Of a stretch of 64,000 nucleotides of DNA, positions 48,371-57,957 are shown piece after piece (within the stretch, counting starts at the first letter, position 1; every line of letters starts with the position of its first letter). A program made the position numbers and the translations under genes. The notes below the pieces were generated by a model. It was not told the DNA's origin. It ran no database searches and worked only from the letters and a program-made list of their open reading frames with translations. Source of the stretch: CAMLFJ01 sp040902305 (lineage in GTDB: Bacteria; Methylomirabilota; Methylomirabilia; Rokubacteriales; CSP1-6); assembly GCA_040902305.1 (NCBI GenBank), contig JBBDXN010000130.1, positions 1-64,000 on the forward strand, given 5' to 3'.

Positions 48371-49725
48371 GCCCGGTGCTCAAGGCCGGCCCGGTCTCGC
48401 AGGCGCGCTACGAGGCACTGCACGTCCTCGTCCGCGTCGAGCGGGATCGCGCGTTCGCCGACCTCGCCCTCGAGCACGCGCTGGATCGCGCGCGCCTCGA
48501 TACCCGCGACGCCGCGCTTTGCACCGAGATCGTCTACGGCACGCTGCGCTGGCGTCGCCATCTGGACTGGCGCCTCGCGCCGCATCTCAACCGCCCGCTC
48601 GCCAAGCTCGACCCGTGGGTACGCGCGGTGCTGCGCCTCACCGCGTACCAGCTTCTGTTCCTGGACCGGGTGCCGCGCTGGGCGGCGGTGGACGAGGCGG
48701 TGAGCGTGGCGCGGCTCAAGTCCCGTAACCCGGGGCCCGCGGAGTTCGTCAACGCGGTGCTGCGCGCCTTCACGCGGGCGACGGCCCCGCCGCGGCTGCC
48801 CGCCGATCCGGTGGAGGCGGCCGGGATCCGCTGGTCCTTCCCGGACTGGATGGTCGCGCGCTGGATCGCCCGCCACGGCCTGCCGGAAGCGGAGCGGCTC
48901 ATGGCGGCCCTGAACGAGCGCCCGCCGGTGACGATCCGAGCGAACACCCTCCGCATCTCCCGTGAGGATCTCGCGGCGCGGCTCCGCGACGAGGAGCTGG
49001 CGGAGACCGATCCCACCGCGCTCGCGCCCGAAGGCCTCACGGTGCGCCGGGGCGCGGTCGGCCGCTGGGCTGCCTTCGCCTCCGGCTGGTGCACGATCCA
49101 GGACGAAGCGTCCATGCTGATCGCGCACCTGCTGGACCCGCAACCCGGCGAGCTGGTAGCGGACACCTGCGCCGCCCCCGGGACCAAGACCACTCACCTG
49201 GCCCAGCTCATGGGCAATCGTGGGCGAATCGTCGCGATGGATCCGCACGCGGGGCGGCTCGGGCTCCTGACCCACGCGGTCTCCCGCCTCGGCGTCTCCA
49301 TCGTCGAGGCCCACGCGGGCGGCGTGGCGACGGTGTCCGGACGCTGGAAGGGCCGCTGCGACCGGGTACTCGTGGACGCGCCGTGCTCGAATCTGGGCGT
49401 GCTGCGCCGCAATCCCGATGTGAAGTGGAAGCGCGAGGAGGCGGAGCTCGGTCGGCTCGCCGAGAAGCAGCGGGGCATTCTCGCGGCGGCGGCCGCGCTG
49501 GTGAAACCGGGTGGACGCCTCGTGTACGCGACCTGCTCGCTCGAGCCCGAAGAGAACGACGGGGTGGTGCAGGCGTTCCTCGAGGGGCATCCGGACTGGC
49601 GCGTGGATCCACCCGGCGCGTTCCCGGTGGTGCCCGACGCGGGTGGTGTCATCCGCTGCCTGCCCCATGTCCATGGCACCGACGGCTTCACCGCGGTGCG
49701 GCTGGCGCGGCCGGGGCGGCCGTGA
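48367..49725 (+). CDS. rsmB: 16S rRNA m5C967 methyltransferase
   Basis: 452 residues, ATGA overlap with fmt. An N-terminal NusB-like domain (about 10-140) is followed by the Rossmann methyltransferase: DTCAAPGTKTTHLAQLMG, VDAPCSNLGVLRRNPDVKW (Cys340) and YATCSLEPEEN (Cys390). Two cysteines are the RNA m5C signature. Confidence 0.95.
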   Translation: MSPVLKAGPVSQARYEALHVLVRVERDRAFADLALEHALDRARLDTRDAALCTEIVYGTLRWRRHLDWRLAPHLNRPLAKLDPWVRAVLRLTAYQLLFLDRVPRWAAVDEAVSVARLKSRNPGPAEFVNAVLRAFTRATAPPRLPADPVEAAGIRWSFPDWMVARWIARHGLPEAERLMAALNERPPVTIRANTLRISREDLAARLRDEELAETDPTALAPEGLTVRRGAVGRWAAFASGWCTIQDEASMLIAHLLDPQPGELVADTCAAPGTKTTHLAQLMGNRGRIVAMDPHAGRLGLLTHAVSRLGVSIVEAHAGGVATVSGRWKGRCDRVLVDAPCSNLGVLRRNPDVKWKREEAELGRLAEKQRGILAAAAALVKPGGRLVYATCSLEPEENDGVVQAFLEGHPDWRVDPPGAFPVVPDAGGVIRCLPHVHGTDGFTAVRLARPGRP

Positions 49726-49781
49726 CCGCCGGGCCCGCGCCCTTTGCCGGCCTCCCGGGTTTGGGGTAAGGTCGTCGCAGC

Positions 49782-50441
49782 ATGAGGATCGCGCCCAGCA
49801 TCCTGTCGGCCGATTTCACCGCGCTGGGCGAGGCCATCGCGCGGGTGGAGGCGGCCGGTGCCGACCAGCTCCACGTGGACGTCATGGACGGCCACTTCGT
49901 GCCCAACCTCACCATCGGGCCGCCCGTGATCGAGTCGGTTCGGAAGCGGACGCGGCTTCCCCTCGACGTACACCTCATGATCGAAGAGCCCGAGCGCTGG
50001 GTGGAGACCTACGTGAAGGCGGGCGCCGACTACCTGACCCTGCACGTCGAGGCGTGCGCGCATCTGGACCGCGCCCTCACCCTGATCCGGGAAGCCGGAG
50101 CCAAGGCGGGGGTCGCGCTCAATCCGTCCACTCCGCCGGAGGTGCTCGAGTACGTGCTGGACGACCTTGACCTGGTGCTGGTCATGTCGGTCAATCCCGG
50201 CTTCAGCGGCCAGTCGTTCATTCCGACGGCCTACGAGAAGATCCGCCGGCTGCGGGCCATGCTGGGCGGGCGGCCGGTCCTGATCTCGGTGGACGGCGGG
50301 GTCCAGGCCGACAATGCCGGGCTCCTGGCGCAGGCCGGGGCCACCGTCCTGGTGGCGGGCTCGGCCGTGTTCGGCGCCCCCGATCCGGGGGCCGCGGTAG
50401 CCGAGCTGAGGAGTGCGTCGGAAGTAGTGAGAAGGGCTTGA
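49782..50441 (+). CDS. rpe: Ribulose-phosphate 3-epimerase
   Basis: 219 residues, TIM barrel. IAPSILSADFTALGEAI, LHVDVMDGHFVPNLTIGP (metal His/Asp), DVHLMIEEP, VMSVNPGFSGQ and SVDGGV are diagnostic. It interconverts ribulose-5-P and xylulose-5-P. The stop lies inside the -35 box of the ffh promoter. Confidence 0.96.
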   Translation: MRIAPSILSADFTALGEAIARVEAAGADQLHVDVMDGHFVPNLTIGPPVIESVRKRTRLPLDVHLMIEEPERWVETYVKAGADYLTLHVEACAHLDRALTLIREAGAKAGVALNPSTPPEVLEYVLDDLDLVLVMSVNPGFSGQSFIPTAYEKIRRLRAMLGGRPVLISVDGGVQADNAGLLAQAGATVLVAGSAVFGAPDPGAAVAELRSASEVVRRA

Positions 50442-50466
50442 CTTTCCCCAGCCTCGCCAGTATCCT
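50438..50466 (+). promoter_or_regulatory. Promoter of the ffh-rpsP-trmD operon
   Basis: TTGACT (50438-50443), a 17-base spacer and TATCCT (50461-50466), 37 bases before the ffh start. Confidence 0.65.
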
Positions 50467-50503
50467 TTAGCGTTTCCACAAACCTGTCCCTGGCGGTAAC
50501 ACG

Positions 50504-51850
50504 ATGCTCGATAGCCTGACCAGTCGTCTGACCGGCATCCTCGATCGGCTCCGCGGGTTCGGCCGGTTGACGGAGGAGAACATCCAGGAGGCCTTGCGCG
50601 AGGTGCGCGTGGCCCTGCTGGAGGCCGACGTCAATTTCAAGGTCGTGAAGGCCTTCATCGAGCGCGTGCGCGTGAAGGCGGTCGGTCAAGACGTGCTCCA
50701 GTCGCTGACGCCCGGGCAGCAGGTGGTCAAGGTGGTGCGGGACGAGCTCGTGGAGCTGCTCGGCGGCTCTGCCCACCGCCTGGCGATGGCTTCCCAGCCC
50801 CCCACGGTGGTGATGCTCGTGGGCCTGCAGGGCTCGGGAAAGACGACCAGCGCCGCGAAGCTGGCCCGTCACTTCCAGAAGCAGGGCCAGCACCCGCTGC
50901 TGGCCGCCGCGGACGTGTACCGACCCGCGGCCATCGAGCAGCTCAAGACGCTCGGCGCTCAACTCGGCGTCCCGGTGCTGGGAGAGGCCGATCAGCGGCC
51001 GGTCGACATCTGCGCCGCGGCCCGGGACGAGGCGGCGCGCCGGGGCCTGTCGCCGCTGATCCTCGACACCGCGGGCCGGCTGCACATCGACGAGGAGATG
51101 CTGGAGGAGCTGCGGGTCATCAAGAAGGCGGTGGGTCCACACCACGTGCTGCTGGTGGTCGACGCCATGACCGGCCAGGACGCGGTGACGGTGGCCGAGA
51201 AGTTCAACGCGGCCATCGGCATCGACGCGGTGATCCTCACCAAGATGGACGGCGACGCCCGCGGGGGCGCGGCGCTCTCGGTGCGGGAGGTGACGGGCCG
51301 ACCCATCGCCTTCGTGGGCGTCGGCGAGAAGACGGAGGCGCTCGAGCCGTTCCATCCCGACCGGCTGGCCCAGCGGATCCTCGGCATGGGCGACGTCCTG
51401 TCGCTGGTGGAGAAGGCCCAGGCCACCGTGGACGCCGCGCAGGCGGAGGCGCTGGCCCAGAAGATCCGCGACGACGCGTTCACCCTGGAGGACTTCGCGA
51501 CCCAGCTCAAGCAGCTTCGCTCCATGGGCCCGCTCGGGCAGCTCATGGACATGGTGCCGTTCTTCAAGGGGGCCAAGGGGCTGCCCAAGGAGATGACGGG
51601 CGAGGAGCAGGAGCTGGACCGGTACACCGCGATCATCGGCTCGATGACGCCGCAGGAGCGGCGGGAGCCCGTCGTCATCAACGGCAGCCGCCGCGCCCGC
51701 ATCGCGCGGGGTAGCGGCACGAGCGTGTCGGACGTGAACCGGCTGTTGAAGCAGTACGCCCAGCTCAGGAAGATGATGAAGGGGCTCAAGAGCATGGAGG
51801 GGCGCATGGGCAAGCTCAAGGGCGCCCTGCCCCCCTTCCTGCCGCGCTGA
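50504..51850 (+). CDS. ffh: Signal recognition particle GTPase
   Basis: 448 residues. N domain, G domain with GLQGSGKTT (about 107-115), DVYRPAA, DTAGRL and TKMDGDARGG, then the Met-rich M domain (about 300-448) that binds 4.5S RNA and signal peptides (SGTSVSDVNRLLKQYAQLRKMMK). It targets nascent membrane proteins. Start of the conserved ffh-rpsP-rimM-trmD-rplS series. Confidence 0.97.
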   Translation: MLDSLTSRLTGILDRLRGFGRLTEENIQEALREVRVALLEADVNFKVVKAFIERVRVKAVGQDVLQSLTPGQQVVKVVRDELVELLGGSAHRLAMASQPPTVVMLVGLQGSGKTTSAAKLARHFQKQGQHPLLAAADVYRPAAIEQLKTLGAQLGVPVLGEADQRPVDICAAARDEAARRGLSPLILDTAGRLHIDEEMLEELRVIKKAVGPHHVLLVVDAMTGQDAVTVAEKFNAAIGIDAVILTKMDGDARGGAALSVREVTGRPIAFVGVGEKTEALEPFHPDRLAQRILGMGDVLSLVEKAQATVDAAQAEALAQKIRDDAFTLEDFATQLKQLRSMGPLGQLMDMVPFFKGAKGLPKEMTGEEQELDRYTAIIGSMTPQERREPVVINGSRRARIARGSGTSVSDVNRLLKQYAQLRKMMKGLKSMEGRMGKLKGALPPFLPR

Positions 51851-51896
51851 GCCCCGGACCACCGCAGTCCACGACCCCGAACAAGAGAGGTGACCA

Positions 51897-52160
51897 GTGG
51901 CAGTGCACATCAGGCTGAGACGGACGGGAACGACGCGGAAGCCGGCGTACCGCGTGGTGGTGGCGGACTCGCGCGCGGCCCGCGATGGGAAGTTCATCGA
52001 GGTGATCGGGCACTACAACCCGCTCACGAATCCACCGACGATCAAGATCGAGGCGGACCGAGCGCAGGCGTGGATCGACAAGGGCGCCCAGCCTTCCAAT
52101 ACGGTGAAGAACCTGCTGGCGCGGCAGCGGGTAGCCGCCGCGGGGGCCGCGAAGGCCTGA
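51897..52160 (+). CDS. rpsP: Ribosomal protein S16
   Basis: 87 residues. VHIRLRRTGTTRKPAYRVVVADSR is the S16 opening; GHYNPLTNP and a basic end follow. GTG 51897 behind AGAGAGGTGACC. Confidence 0.96.
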   Translation: MAVHIRLRRTGTTRKPAYRVVVADSRAARDGKFIEVIGHYNPLTNPPTIKIEADRAQAWIDKGAQPSNTVKNLLARQRVAAAGAAKA

Positions 52161-52167
52161 GGCGGCG

Positions 52168-52689
52168 GTGACGGACGCCCCCCTCGTGGCGATCGGCGAG
52201 GTGCTGCGGCCCTACGGGCTCCGCGGCGAGGTCAAGGTGCGCCCGCTCACCGATCGGCCGCACGAGCGCTTCCGGAAGCTCGAGGCCTGCATCCTGTGGG
52301 ATCCCGATCGGGACGGCCGCGAGCCGTGCCGCATCGCCTCGAGCCGCTTCGACGGAGAAACCGGCTTCGTCCGGATCGATGGCGTCGACTCTCCGGAGGC
52401 CGCGCGGCGCTTCGCCGGGCGATTGCTGGCCGTGAGCCGTGACGAGGCGTTGCCGCCGGCCGAGGGCAGCTTCTACCCGTGGCAGCTCGAGGGCGCGGTG
52501 GTCGAGACGCGCGATGGTCGGCCGGTGGGCCGGTTCGTGGGAGTGGAGGCCGGCGCGCAGGAGCTGTGGCTGGTGGACGACGGTACCCAGCGGAGGCTCA
52601 TCCCCGCGGTGCCCGAGATCGTCGTGGAGGTCAGCGTGGCGGATCGCCGGATCGTGATCGATCCGCCGGAAGGGCTGCTCGACCTGTGA
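52168..52689 (+). CDS. rimM: 16S rRNA processing protein RimM
   Basis: 173 residues. The N-terminal RimM barrel (VAIGEVLRPYGLRGEVKVRPLTD) and C-terminal PRC barrel (FYPWQLEGAVVETRDG... LIPAVPEIV) match the family. It matures the 30S head. It begins 7 bases after rpsP; there is no KH-domain gene between them. Confidence 0.93.
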   Translation: MTDAPLVAIGEVLRPYGLRGEVKVRPLTDRPHERFRKLEACILWDPDRDGREPCRIASSRFDGETGFVRIDGVDSPEAARRFAGRLLAVSRDEALPPAEGSFYPWQLEGAVVETRDGRPVGRFVGVEAGAQELWLVDDGTQRRLIPAVPEIVVEVSVADRRIVIDPPEGLLDL

Positions 52690-53435
52690 GGATCGACATC
52701 GTCACCCTGTTCCCGGCGATGCTGGAGGCGCCGCTCGCCGAGTCCATCCTGGGCCGGGCGCGCCTCCGCGGCCTCGTGGACATCCGCGTCCACGATCTGC
52801 GGGAGCACGCGGCGGGGCGGCACCGGGTCACCGACGAGCCGCCCTTCGGCGGAGGCGGCGGCATGATCCTCAAGCCCGAGCCGCTCGCCGCGGCAATTGG
52901 GGCCCTGCGGGCGGAGGCGCCGGCGCGCGTGATCCTGCTGGGCCCGGCCGGCCGGCGCTTCAGCCAGGCGGTGGCGCGGGAGCTGGCGCGCCAGGCTCAT
53001 CTCGTGCTCGTGTGCGGCCGCTACGAGGGGGTGGACGAGCGGGTGAGCGAGCAGCTCGTGGACGAGGAGCTGTCCATCGGCGACTACGTGCTGACCGGCG
53101 GCGAGCCGGCCGCGCTAGTGGTGGCCGACGCGGTGACCCGCCTGCTCCCGGGGGTCCTGGGCGACGAGGACGCGCCCGGGCGCGACTCCTTCGCCCGCGG
53201 GCTCCTCGAGCACCCCCAGTACACGCGGCCCGAGGTCTTCCGCGGCGCGGCGGTGCCCGAGGTGCTGCGCTCAGGCGACCACGGCCGGATCGCCTGCTGG
53301 CGCTCCCTGATGTCGCTCTGGCGGACGTGGCAGCGCCGGCCGGATCTCCTGGAGACGGCCGACCTCACCCCGGAAGAGCAGAAGTGGACCGATGCGTTCC
53401 GGCAGGGCCGGACCCCGTCGGATCTCCTGGACTAA
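52686..53435 (+). CDS. trmD: tRNA (guanine-37-N1)-methyltransferase
   Basis: 249 residues, GTGA overlap with rimM. The SPOUT knot is present: TLFPAMLEAPL, DEPPFGGGGGMILKPEPL, VCGRYEGVDERV and SIGDYVLTGGE. It makes m1G37 next to the anticodon. Confidence 0.96.
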   Translation: MRIDIVTLFPAMLEAPLAESILGRARLRGLVDIRVHDLREHAAGRHRVTDEPPFGGGGGMILKPEPLAAAIGALRAEAPARVILLGPAGRRFSQAVARELARQAHLVLVCGRYEGVDERVSEQLVDEELSIGDYVLTGGEPAALVVADAVTRLLPGVLGDEDAPGRDSFARGLLEHPQYTRPEVFRGAAVPEVLRSGDHGRIACWRSLMSLWRTWQRRPDLLETADLTPEEQKWTDAFRQGRTPSDLLD

Positions 53436-53459
53436 CCATCGAGCAAGGAGCGTCACATC

Positions 53460-53837
53460 ATGGAAGCGATCCGAATCGTCGAAGCGGGCGATCTCAAGAA
53501 GGACCGGGGCGGCTTCAAGCCCGGAGACACCGTCAAGGTGATGGTAAAGGTGGTGGAGGGCGAGAAGGAGCGGCTGCAGGCTTTCGAGGGCGTGGTCATC
53601 CGCCGGCGCGGGGGCGGTACCGGGGCCTCGTTCACGGTGCGACGCATCTCCTACGGGGTGGGGGTCGAGCGCACGTTCCCGCTGCATTCGCCGCGCATCG
53701 ACAAGATCCAGGTCACGAAGCGGGCGACGGTGCGCCGAGCCAAGCTCTATTACCTCCGCGAGCTGGTCGGCAAGGCGGCGCGGCTGAAGGAGAAGCGGGT
53801 GGCCCAGGTGCCCACCTCCGACGAGCAGTCGAGCTAG
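53460..53837 (+). CDS. rplS: Ribosomal protein L19
   Basis: 125 residues. FKPGDTVKVMVKVVEGEKERLQAFEG and FTVRRISYGVGVERTFPLHSP are the L19 core; the end is RAKLYYLRELVGKAARLKE. ATG 53460 with AAGGAG upstream. Confidence 0.96.
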   Translation: MEAIRIVEAGDLKKDRGGFKPGDTVKVMVKVVEGEKERLQAFEGVVIRRRGGGTGASFTVRRISYGVGVERTFPLHSPRIDKIQVTKRATVRRAKLYYLRELVGKAARLKEKRVAQVPTSDEQSS

Positions 53838-53845
53838 ACGAGGCC

Positions 53846-54499
53846 TTGACGGCGGGCGCGCCCTACCGCTTCGAAAGCGCCGCCTGGCGGCGGGGCATCA
53901 CCCGTCTCGCGGGGGTGGACGAGGCCGGGCGGGGCCCGCTGGCGGGGCCGGTGGTCGCGGCGGCGGTGGTGCTCGAGCCGGGCGCGCGGATCGCGGGAGT
54001 GGACGACTCGAAGCGGGTCCCGCCGGAGGAGCGGCGGCGACTCTTCGACGTCATCCGGGCGCGGGCCGTGGGGATCGGGGTCGCGGTCGTGGACCATGTC
54101 ACGATCGACCGGATCAACATCTTGCAGGCGACGCGGCTCGCGATGGGGCAGGCGCTGACCGCGCTCGCGGTGGAGCCGGAGCTGGTGCTGACGGATTTCG
54201 TGGTGGTGCCCGGGCTGCGCTGCCCGCAGCGGAACCTGGTGGAAGGCGATCGGCGGTCGGCCTCGGTGGCCGCCGCCTCCATCATCGCCAAGGTGACGCG
54301 GGATCGCATCATGGAAGCGGCGGACCTCGAGTTCCCCGCGTACGGTTTCGGGCGCCACAAGGGCTACGCGACCCTGGAGCATCGCGAGGCGCTCGATCGT
54401 CACGGGCCGTGCGCGCTGCACCGGCGCACGTTCGCGGGGATCTGGAATCAGATCGCGCTGTTTTCCCGGAACGAGATGGAATGGATCGAGGCTGACTAA
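53846..54499 (+). CDS. rnhB: Ribonuclease HII
   Basis: 217 residues from TTG 53846, 8 bases after rplS with ACGAGG upstream. Catalytic GVDEAGRGPLAGPVVAA (Asp-Glu), a third acid in VLTDFVVV and ASVAAASIIAKVTRDRIM are RNase HII motifs. It removes ribonucleotides and RNA primers from DNA. Confidence 0.93.
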   Translation: MTAGAPYRFESAAWRRGITRLAGVDEAGRGPLAGPVVAAAVVLEPGARIAGVDDSKRVPPEERRRLFDVIRARAVGIGVAVVDHVTIDRINILQATRLAMGQALTALAVEPELVLTDFVVVPGLRCPQRNLVEGDRRSASVAAASIIAKVTRDRIMEAADLEFPAYGFGRHKGYATLEHREALDRHGPCALHRRTFAGIWNQIALFSRNEMEWIEAD

Positions 54500-54505
54500 G
54501 GAGTC

Positions 54506-54892
54506 GTGCACGTGCCGACCGACACGCGAAAGGTCACCGGAGTCAGGGGGGAGGAAGAGGCGGCCCGGTTTCTTGCCCGGAGCGGGTTCGCCATTCTCGA
54601 CCGCAACGTCCGTACCCGCGCCGGGGAGATCGACCTCGTGGCGAAGGAGGGGAAGACCCTCGTCTTCGTCGAGGTCAAGACGCGCCGGGCCGCCGAGGGC
54701 GATCCGCCCCAGGCCGCGGTCAACACCCGCAAGCAGAACCGGCTCGGCAAGCTGGCCCACGGCTATCTCAAGCTCAAGCGGCTCCGCCAGGTGTCCTGCC
54801 GCTTCGACGTGGTCTCGGTCATCTTCAACGACGAGGGCGCGGTGAAGGCCATTAGGCACATCCCGAATGCCTTCTCGGTTTCTGCCTGGTAG
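54506..54892 (+). CDS. YraN/UPF0102 family nuclease-like protein
   Basis: 128 residues. GEEEAARFL, RNVRTRAGEIDLVAKEGKTLVFVEVKTRR gives the GEID-VEVK pattern of the endonuclease-like fold (predicted Asp/Glu/Lys site). GTG 54506 or GTG 54512. The order rnhB-yraN is conserved; function unproven. Confidence 0.9.
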   Translation: MHVPTDTRKVTGVRGEEEAARFLARSGFAILDRNVRTRAGEIDLVAKEGKTLVFVEVKTRRAAEGDPPQAAVNTRKQNRLGKLAHGYLKLKRLRQVSCRFDVVSVIFNDEGAVKAIRHIPNAFSVSAW

Positions 54893-55550
54893 GCACTTGG
54901 CGGACCGCGACGAGATCTTCAGCAAGACCCTCCCGCTCGACCCCGGGCGCACCGCGCTCCTCGTGGTGGACATGCAGCGCGCCTTCGTGGAGCCGGGTCA
55001 GGCCATGGAGGTTCCGCCGGCGCGGGACGTGGTCCCCCGGATCCAGGAGCTGGTGGGCATCTTCCGCGAGAAGCATCTCCCGGTAGTCTTCACCGAGTTC
55101 ACCTACGCGCCGGCGGCGCCCCTGCTGGTGGGGGAGCTGCATCCCGAGCACCGGCCGGCGCCACCCGGCGCGTCGACCGGCTTCGGCCTGCCGTCGTCCT
55201 CCTGCCTCGAGGGAGCCGACGACACGCGAGTCATCCCCGAGCTGGCGCCCCGCCCCGACGAGCTGGTCGTGCACAAGCACTACTACGACGGCTTCAACGG
55301 CACCGTCCTCGACGGCGCGCTGCGGGCGCGCGGCGTGACCACGCTCGTGGTCACCGGCACCATGACCGATATCTGCGTCCTCGCCACCGTGATCGGCGGC
55401 TTCAATCGCGAATACCGGCTGCTCGTGGTCGAGGACGGCGTGGCCACGCTCTGGCCCGAGATCCAGCGCGCCACGCTCGACATCATCCGCCGAGCCTACG
55501 CCCGCGTGCTCTCCGCCAAGGAGCTGGCCGACGAGCTGGCGGGCTGGTGA
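54867..55550 (+). CDS. Isochorismatase-family cysteine hydrolase
   Basis: 227 residues. The catalytic triad is visible: Asp35 (VVDMQ), Lys in VHKHYYDGF and Cys170 (TDICV), plus the cis-peptide region TGTMTD. The family includes nicotinamidase, N-carbamoylsarcosine amidase and ureidoacrylate hydrolases; substrate cannot be told. ATG 54867 overlaps yraN by 26 bases, and its stop overlaps the upstream in-frame GTG of the DHDPS-like gene. The partner lyase, aminotransferase and transporter suggest amide or amino-compound catabolism. Confidence 0.88.
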   Translation: MPSRFLPGRHLADRDEIFSKTLPLDPGRTALLVVDMQRAFVEPGQAMEVPPARDVVPRIQELVGIFREKHLPVVFTEFTYAPAAPLLVGELHPEHRPAPPGASTGFGLPSSSCLEGADDTRVIPELAPRPDELVVHKHYYDGFNGTVLDGALRARGVTTLVVTGTMTDICVLATVIGGFNREYRLLVVEDGVATLWPEIQRATLDIIRRAYARVLSAKELADELAGW

Positions 55551-55576
55551 AGGCGCGATATGGTAAGGTCGACCTC

Positions 55577-56506
55577 ATGACGAACGGGCTTCGCTTCCAC
55601 GGGTGCATGCCGGCGAATCTCCTCCCCTTCACCGCCGATCTCGCCATCGACGAGCCAGCGTATCGGAAGCATCTCCGGTGGCTCGCGGACGCGCCGGGCG
55701 TCACCGGCATCGTGGCCAACGGCCACGCCGCCGAGGTCGCCTCGCTGACCCGCGACGAGCGCAAGCGGAGCCTCGCGATTGCGCTCGACGAGGTGGCGGG
55801 CAAGGTGCCGATCGTCACCGGGGTCTACTGCGACGGGACGCTTGAAGCGGTGGAGCTGGCCCGTGATGCCCGCGCGGCGGGGGCGGCCGGCCTGCTCGTC
55901 TTCCCGCCGACGCTGTTCATGTGGGGCGCGCAGCAGAAGCCCGATATGGTGCTGCGCCATTTCCAGACCCTCGCGGACGCGGTGGACCTGCCGCTCATCG
56001 TCTTCGAGTACCCGCCCGCCTCCGGCATCGGCTATCACCCCGAGACGCTCGCCGAGCTCTGCAAGATTCCGACGGTGGCCGGCGTGAAGGACTGGTCGAA
56101 CGACATCGTGTCGTACGAGAAGAACCTGCGCGCGCTGCGGGGGGCGGGCCGGCCGGTGGCCATGCTCTCGTCGTTCACGATGTCGCTGATGGCGAGCTTC
56201 ATGCTGGGGGCGGACGGCTGCATCTCCGGGATGGGCAGCGTGACCGCCGACCTGCAGGCGTCCCTGTTCGCCGCGGTGCAGGCCGGGCGGCTCGACGAGG
56301 CGCGCACCATCAACGACCGGCTGGCGCCGCTCGTGAGCGTCTTCTACGCGCCGCCCTTCGTGGACATGCACAACCGCATGAAGGAAGCCCTCGTGATCCT
56401 CGGTCGCATCCCGGCCGCCCACGTGCGGCCGCCGCTCACCTCCGTCTCCGACGACGAGCGGCACCGGATCCGCCTGGCGCTCCGGGCCGCCGGGCTTTCC
56501 TCCTAG
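55577..56506 (+). CDS. Dihydrodipicolinate synthase/N-acetylneuraminate lyase family protein
   Basis: 309 residues from ATG 55577, with GGTAAGG upstream; GTG 55547 in frame is less likely. TIM barrel with the Schiff-base Lys171 (VAGVKDWSND) and the Tyr in FEYPPASG. It lacks dapA context and lies among catabolic genes, so it is probably an aldolase or dehydratase of an oxo-acid, not lysine synthesis. Confidence 0.87.
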   Translation: MTNGLRFHGCMPANLLPFTADLAIDEPAYRKHLRWLADAPGVTGIVANGHAAEVASLTRDERKRSLAIALDEVAGKVPIVTGVYCDGTLEAVELARDARAAGAAGLLVFPPTLFMWGAQQKPDMVLRHFQTLADAVDLPLIVFEYPPASGIGYHPETLAELCKIPTVAGVKDWSNDIVSYEKNLRALRGAGRPVAMLSSFTMSLMASFMLGADGCISGMGSVTADLQASLFAAVQAGRLDEARTINDRLAPLVSVFYAPPFVDMHNRMKEALVILGRIPAAHVRPPLTSVSDDERHRIRLALRAAGLSS

Positions 56507-56550
56507 CCGTAGCCCCCGGCCGGGTGGCTCCCGGCCGAGTAAGCGCACCC

Positions 56551-56580
56551 TTGCGGGACGGGGCCCTTTTACGGTATAAG
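56551..56580 (+). promoter_or_regulatory. Putative promoter of the aminotransferase-liv operon
   Basis: TTGCGG (56551-56556), an 18-base spacer and TATAAG (56575-56580), 33 bases before the aminotransferase start. Confidence 0.5.
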
Positions 56581-56612
56581 ACCGTCCAATCTCCGCATCC
56601 GAACGAGGTGGA

Positions 56613-57923
56613 ATGGCAGGTCCGGCTGGCCGCAGTCCCGAAGAAGAAGCCCTGCTCCAGACCGCGATGCGGGTGCTCCCCGGAGGCGTCCTGGGAGGGT
56701 ACTACGCCCCGCAGGAGTTGGCCTTCGTCGTGCGCGAAGCCCGCGGGCCGCGGCTCTACGATTTCTCCGGCCGCGAGTACATCGACTACATCCTGGGCAG
56801 CGGCCCGCTCGTGCTCGGCCACGCCCATCCCGCGGTGGTGGCCGCGGTCGAGGCCCAGCTCCGCAAGGGGACGACGTATTTCCAGCTCAGCGAGCCCACC
56901 CTGGCCCTGGCCGAGGAGATCTGCCGGGCGGTGCCGTGCGCCGAGCAGATCCGCTTCTGCGGCAGCGGCAGCGAGGCCACGTTCTTCGCCCTCCGGGTGG
57001 CCCGTGCCTTCCGCAAGCGCGACAAGGTTCTCAAGTTCGAGGGCGGCTTCCACGGCGTGCACGACTACTCCCTGATGAGCGTGGGGCCGCGGGAGCCCAA
57101 GGCCTTCCCCGCCCCGACGCCCGATTCGGCGGGCATTCCGCACGCCATCCAGGGCGAGGTCCTCGTCGCGCCCTTCAACGACCTGGCCGAGGCCGAGGCC
57201 ATGATCGAGGCGCATCACCACGACCTGGCCGCGGTGATCCTGGAGCCGCTCCAGCGGTTGATCGTGCCCCAGCCGGGCTTTCTCCAGGGGGTGCGGGAGG
57301 TCACCGCGCGGCACGGGGTGCCGCTGATCTTCGACGAGATCGTCACCGGCTTCCGCTTCGCCTACGGCGGGGCCCAGGAGTACTACGGGGTCGTGCCGGA
57401 TCTCGCCGCCTTCGGCAAGATCGTGGGCGGCGGCTTCCCACTCGCCGCGGTGGTGGGGCGTCGCGACATCATGCGGCACTTCTCCCAGGAGCTGAGCGGC
57501 GCAGGTGAGTTCGTCCAGCAGGCCGGGACGCTCAACGGAAACCCGATCGCCGCCGCCGCCGGGCTCGCCACCCTGGCCGAGCTACGCAAGCCCGGGACCT
57601 ACGACCGCCTCTTTGCCACCGGCGGCCGGCTCAAGCAGGGACTCGAGGCGGCCGCGCGCCGGGCCGGGCTCCCCGCGCAGGTGGCGGGGGAGGCCCCCGT
57701 CTTCGAGATCTACTTCACCGACCGCTCGATCACCGACTACCGGGCCACCCTCTCGGCGGATCAGGCCCTCCACGCCGCCTTCACGCGGGAGCTACTCACG
57801 CGGGGCGTGGTCAAGGCGGCCCAGAAATTCTACGTGTCGCTCGTCCACACCGACGCGGAGGTGGCGCGCACGCTGGATGTCTTCGGCGAAGCGCTGGCGG
57901 CGGTGGCGGGAACTTCACCCTGA
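56613..57923 (+). CDS. Class III PLP aminotransferase, glutamate-1-semialdehyde aminomutase-like
   Basis: 436 residues. PLP Lys269 lies in FGKIVGGGFPLAA; RFCGSGSEATFFALR, FEGGFHGVHD and IFDEIVTGFRF are class III motifs. It resembles HemL but lies far from heme genes and next to an amino-acid-type transporter, so a role in amino-acid or amine catabolism is more likely than tetrapyrrole synthesis. Confidence 0.87.
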   Translation: MAGPAGRSPEEEALLQTAMRVLPGGVLGGYYAPQELAFVVREARGPRLYDFSGREYIDYILGSGPLVLGHAHPAVVAAVEAQLRKGTTYFQLSEPTLALAEEICRAVPCAEQIRFCGSGSEATFFALRVARAFRKRDKVLKFEGGFHGVHDYSLMSVGPREPKAFPAPTPDSAGIPHAIQGEVLVAPFNDLAEAEAMIEAHHHDLAAVILEPLQRLIVPQPGFLQGVREVTARHGVPLIFDEIVTGFRFAYGGAQEYYGVVPDLAAFGKIVGGGFPLAAVVGRRDIMRHFSQELSGAGEFVQQAGTLNGNPIAAAAGLATLAELRKPGTYDRLFATGGRLKQGLEAAARRAGLPAQVAGEAPVFEIYFTDRSITDYRATLSADQALHAAFTRELLTRGVVKAAQKFYVSLVHTDAEVARTLDVFGEALAAVAGTSP

Positions 57924-57957
57924 GCTTTCCGATTACGCAGTCACAGGAGGCCTCACC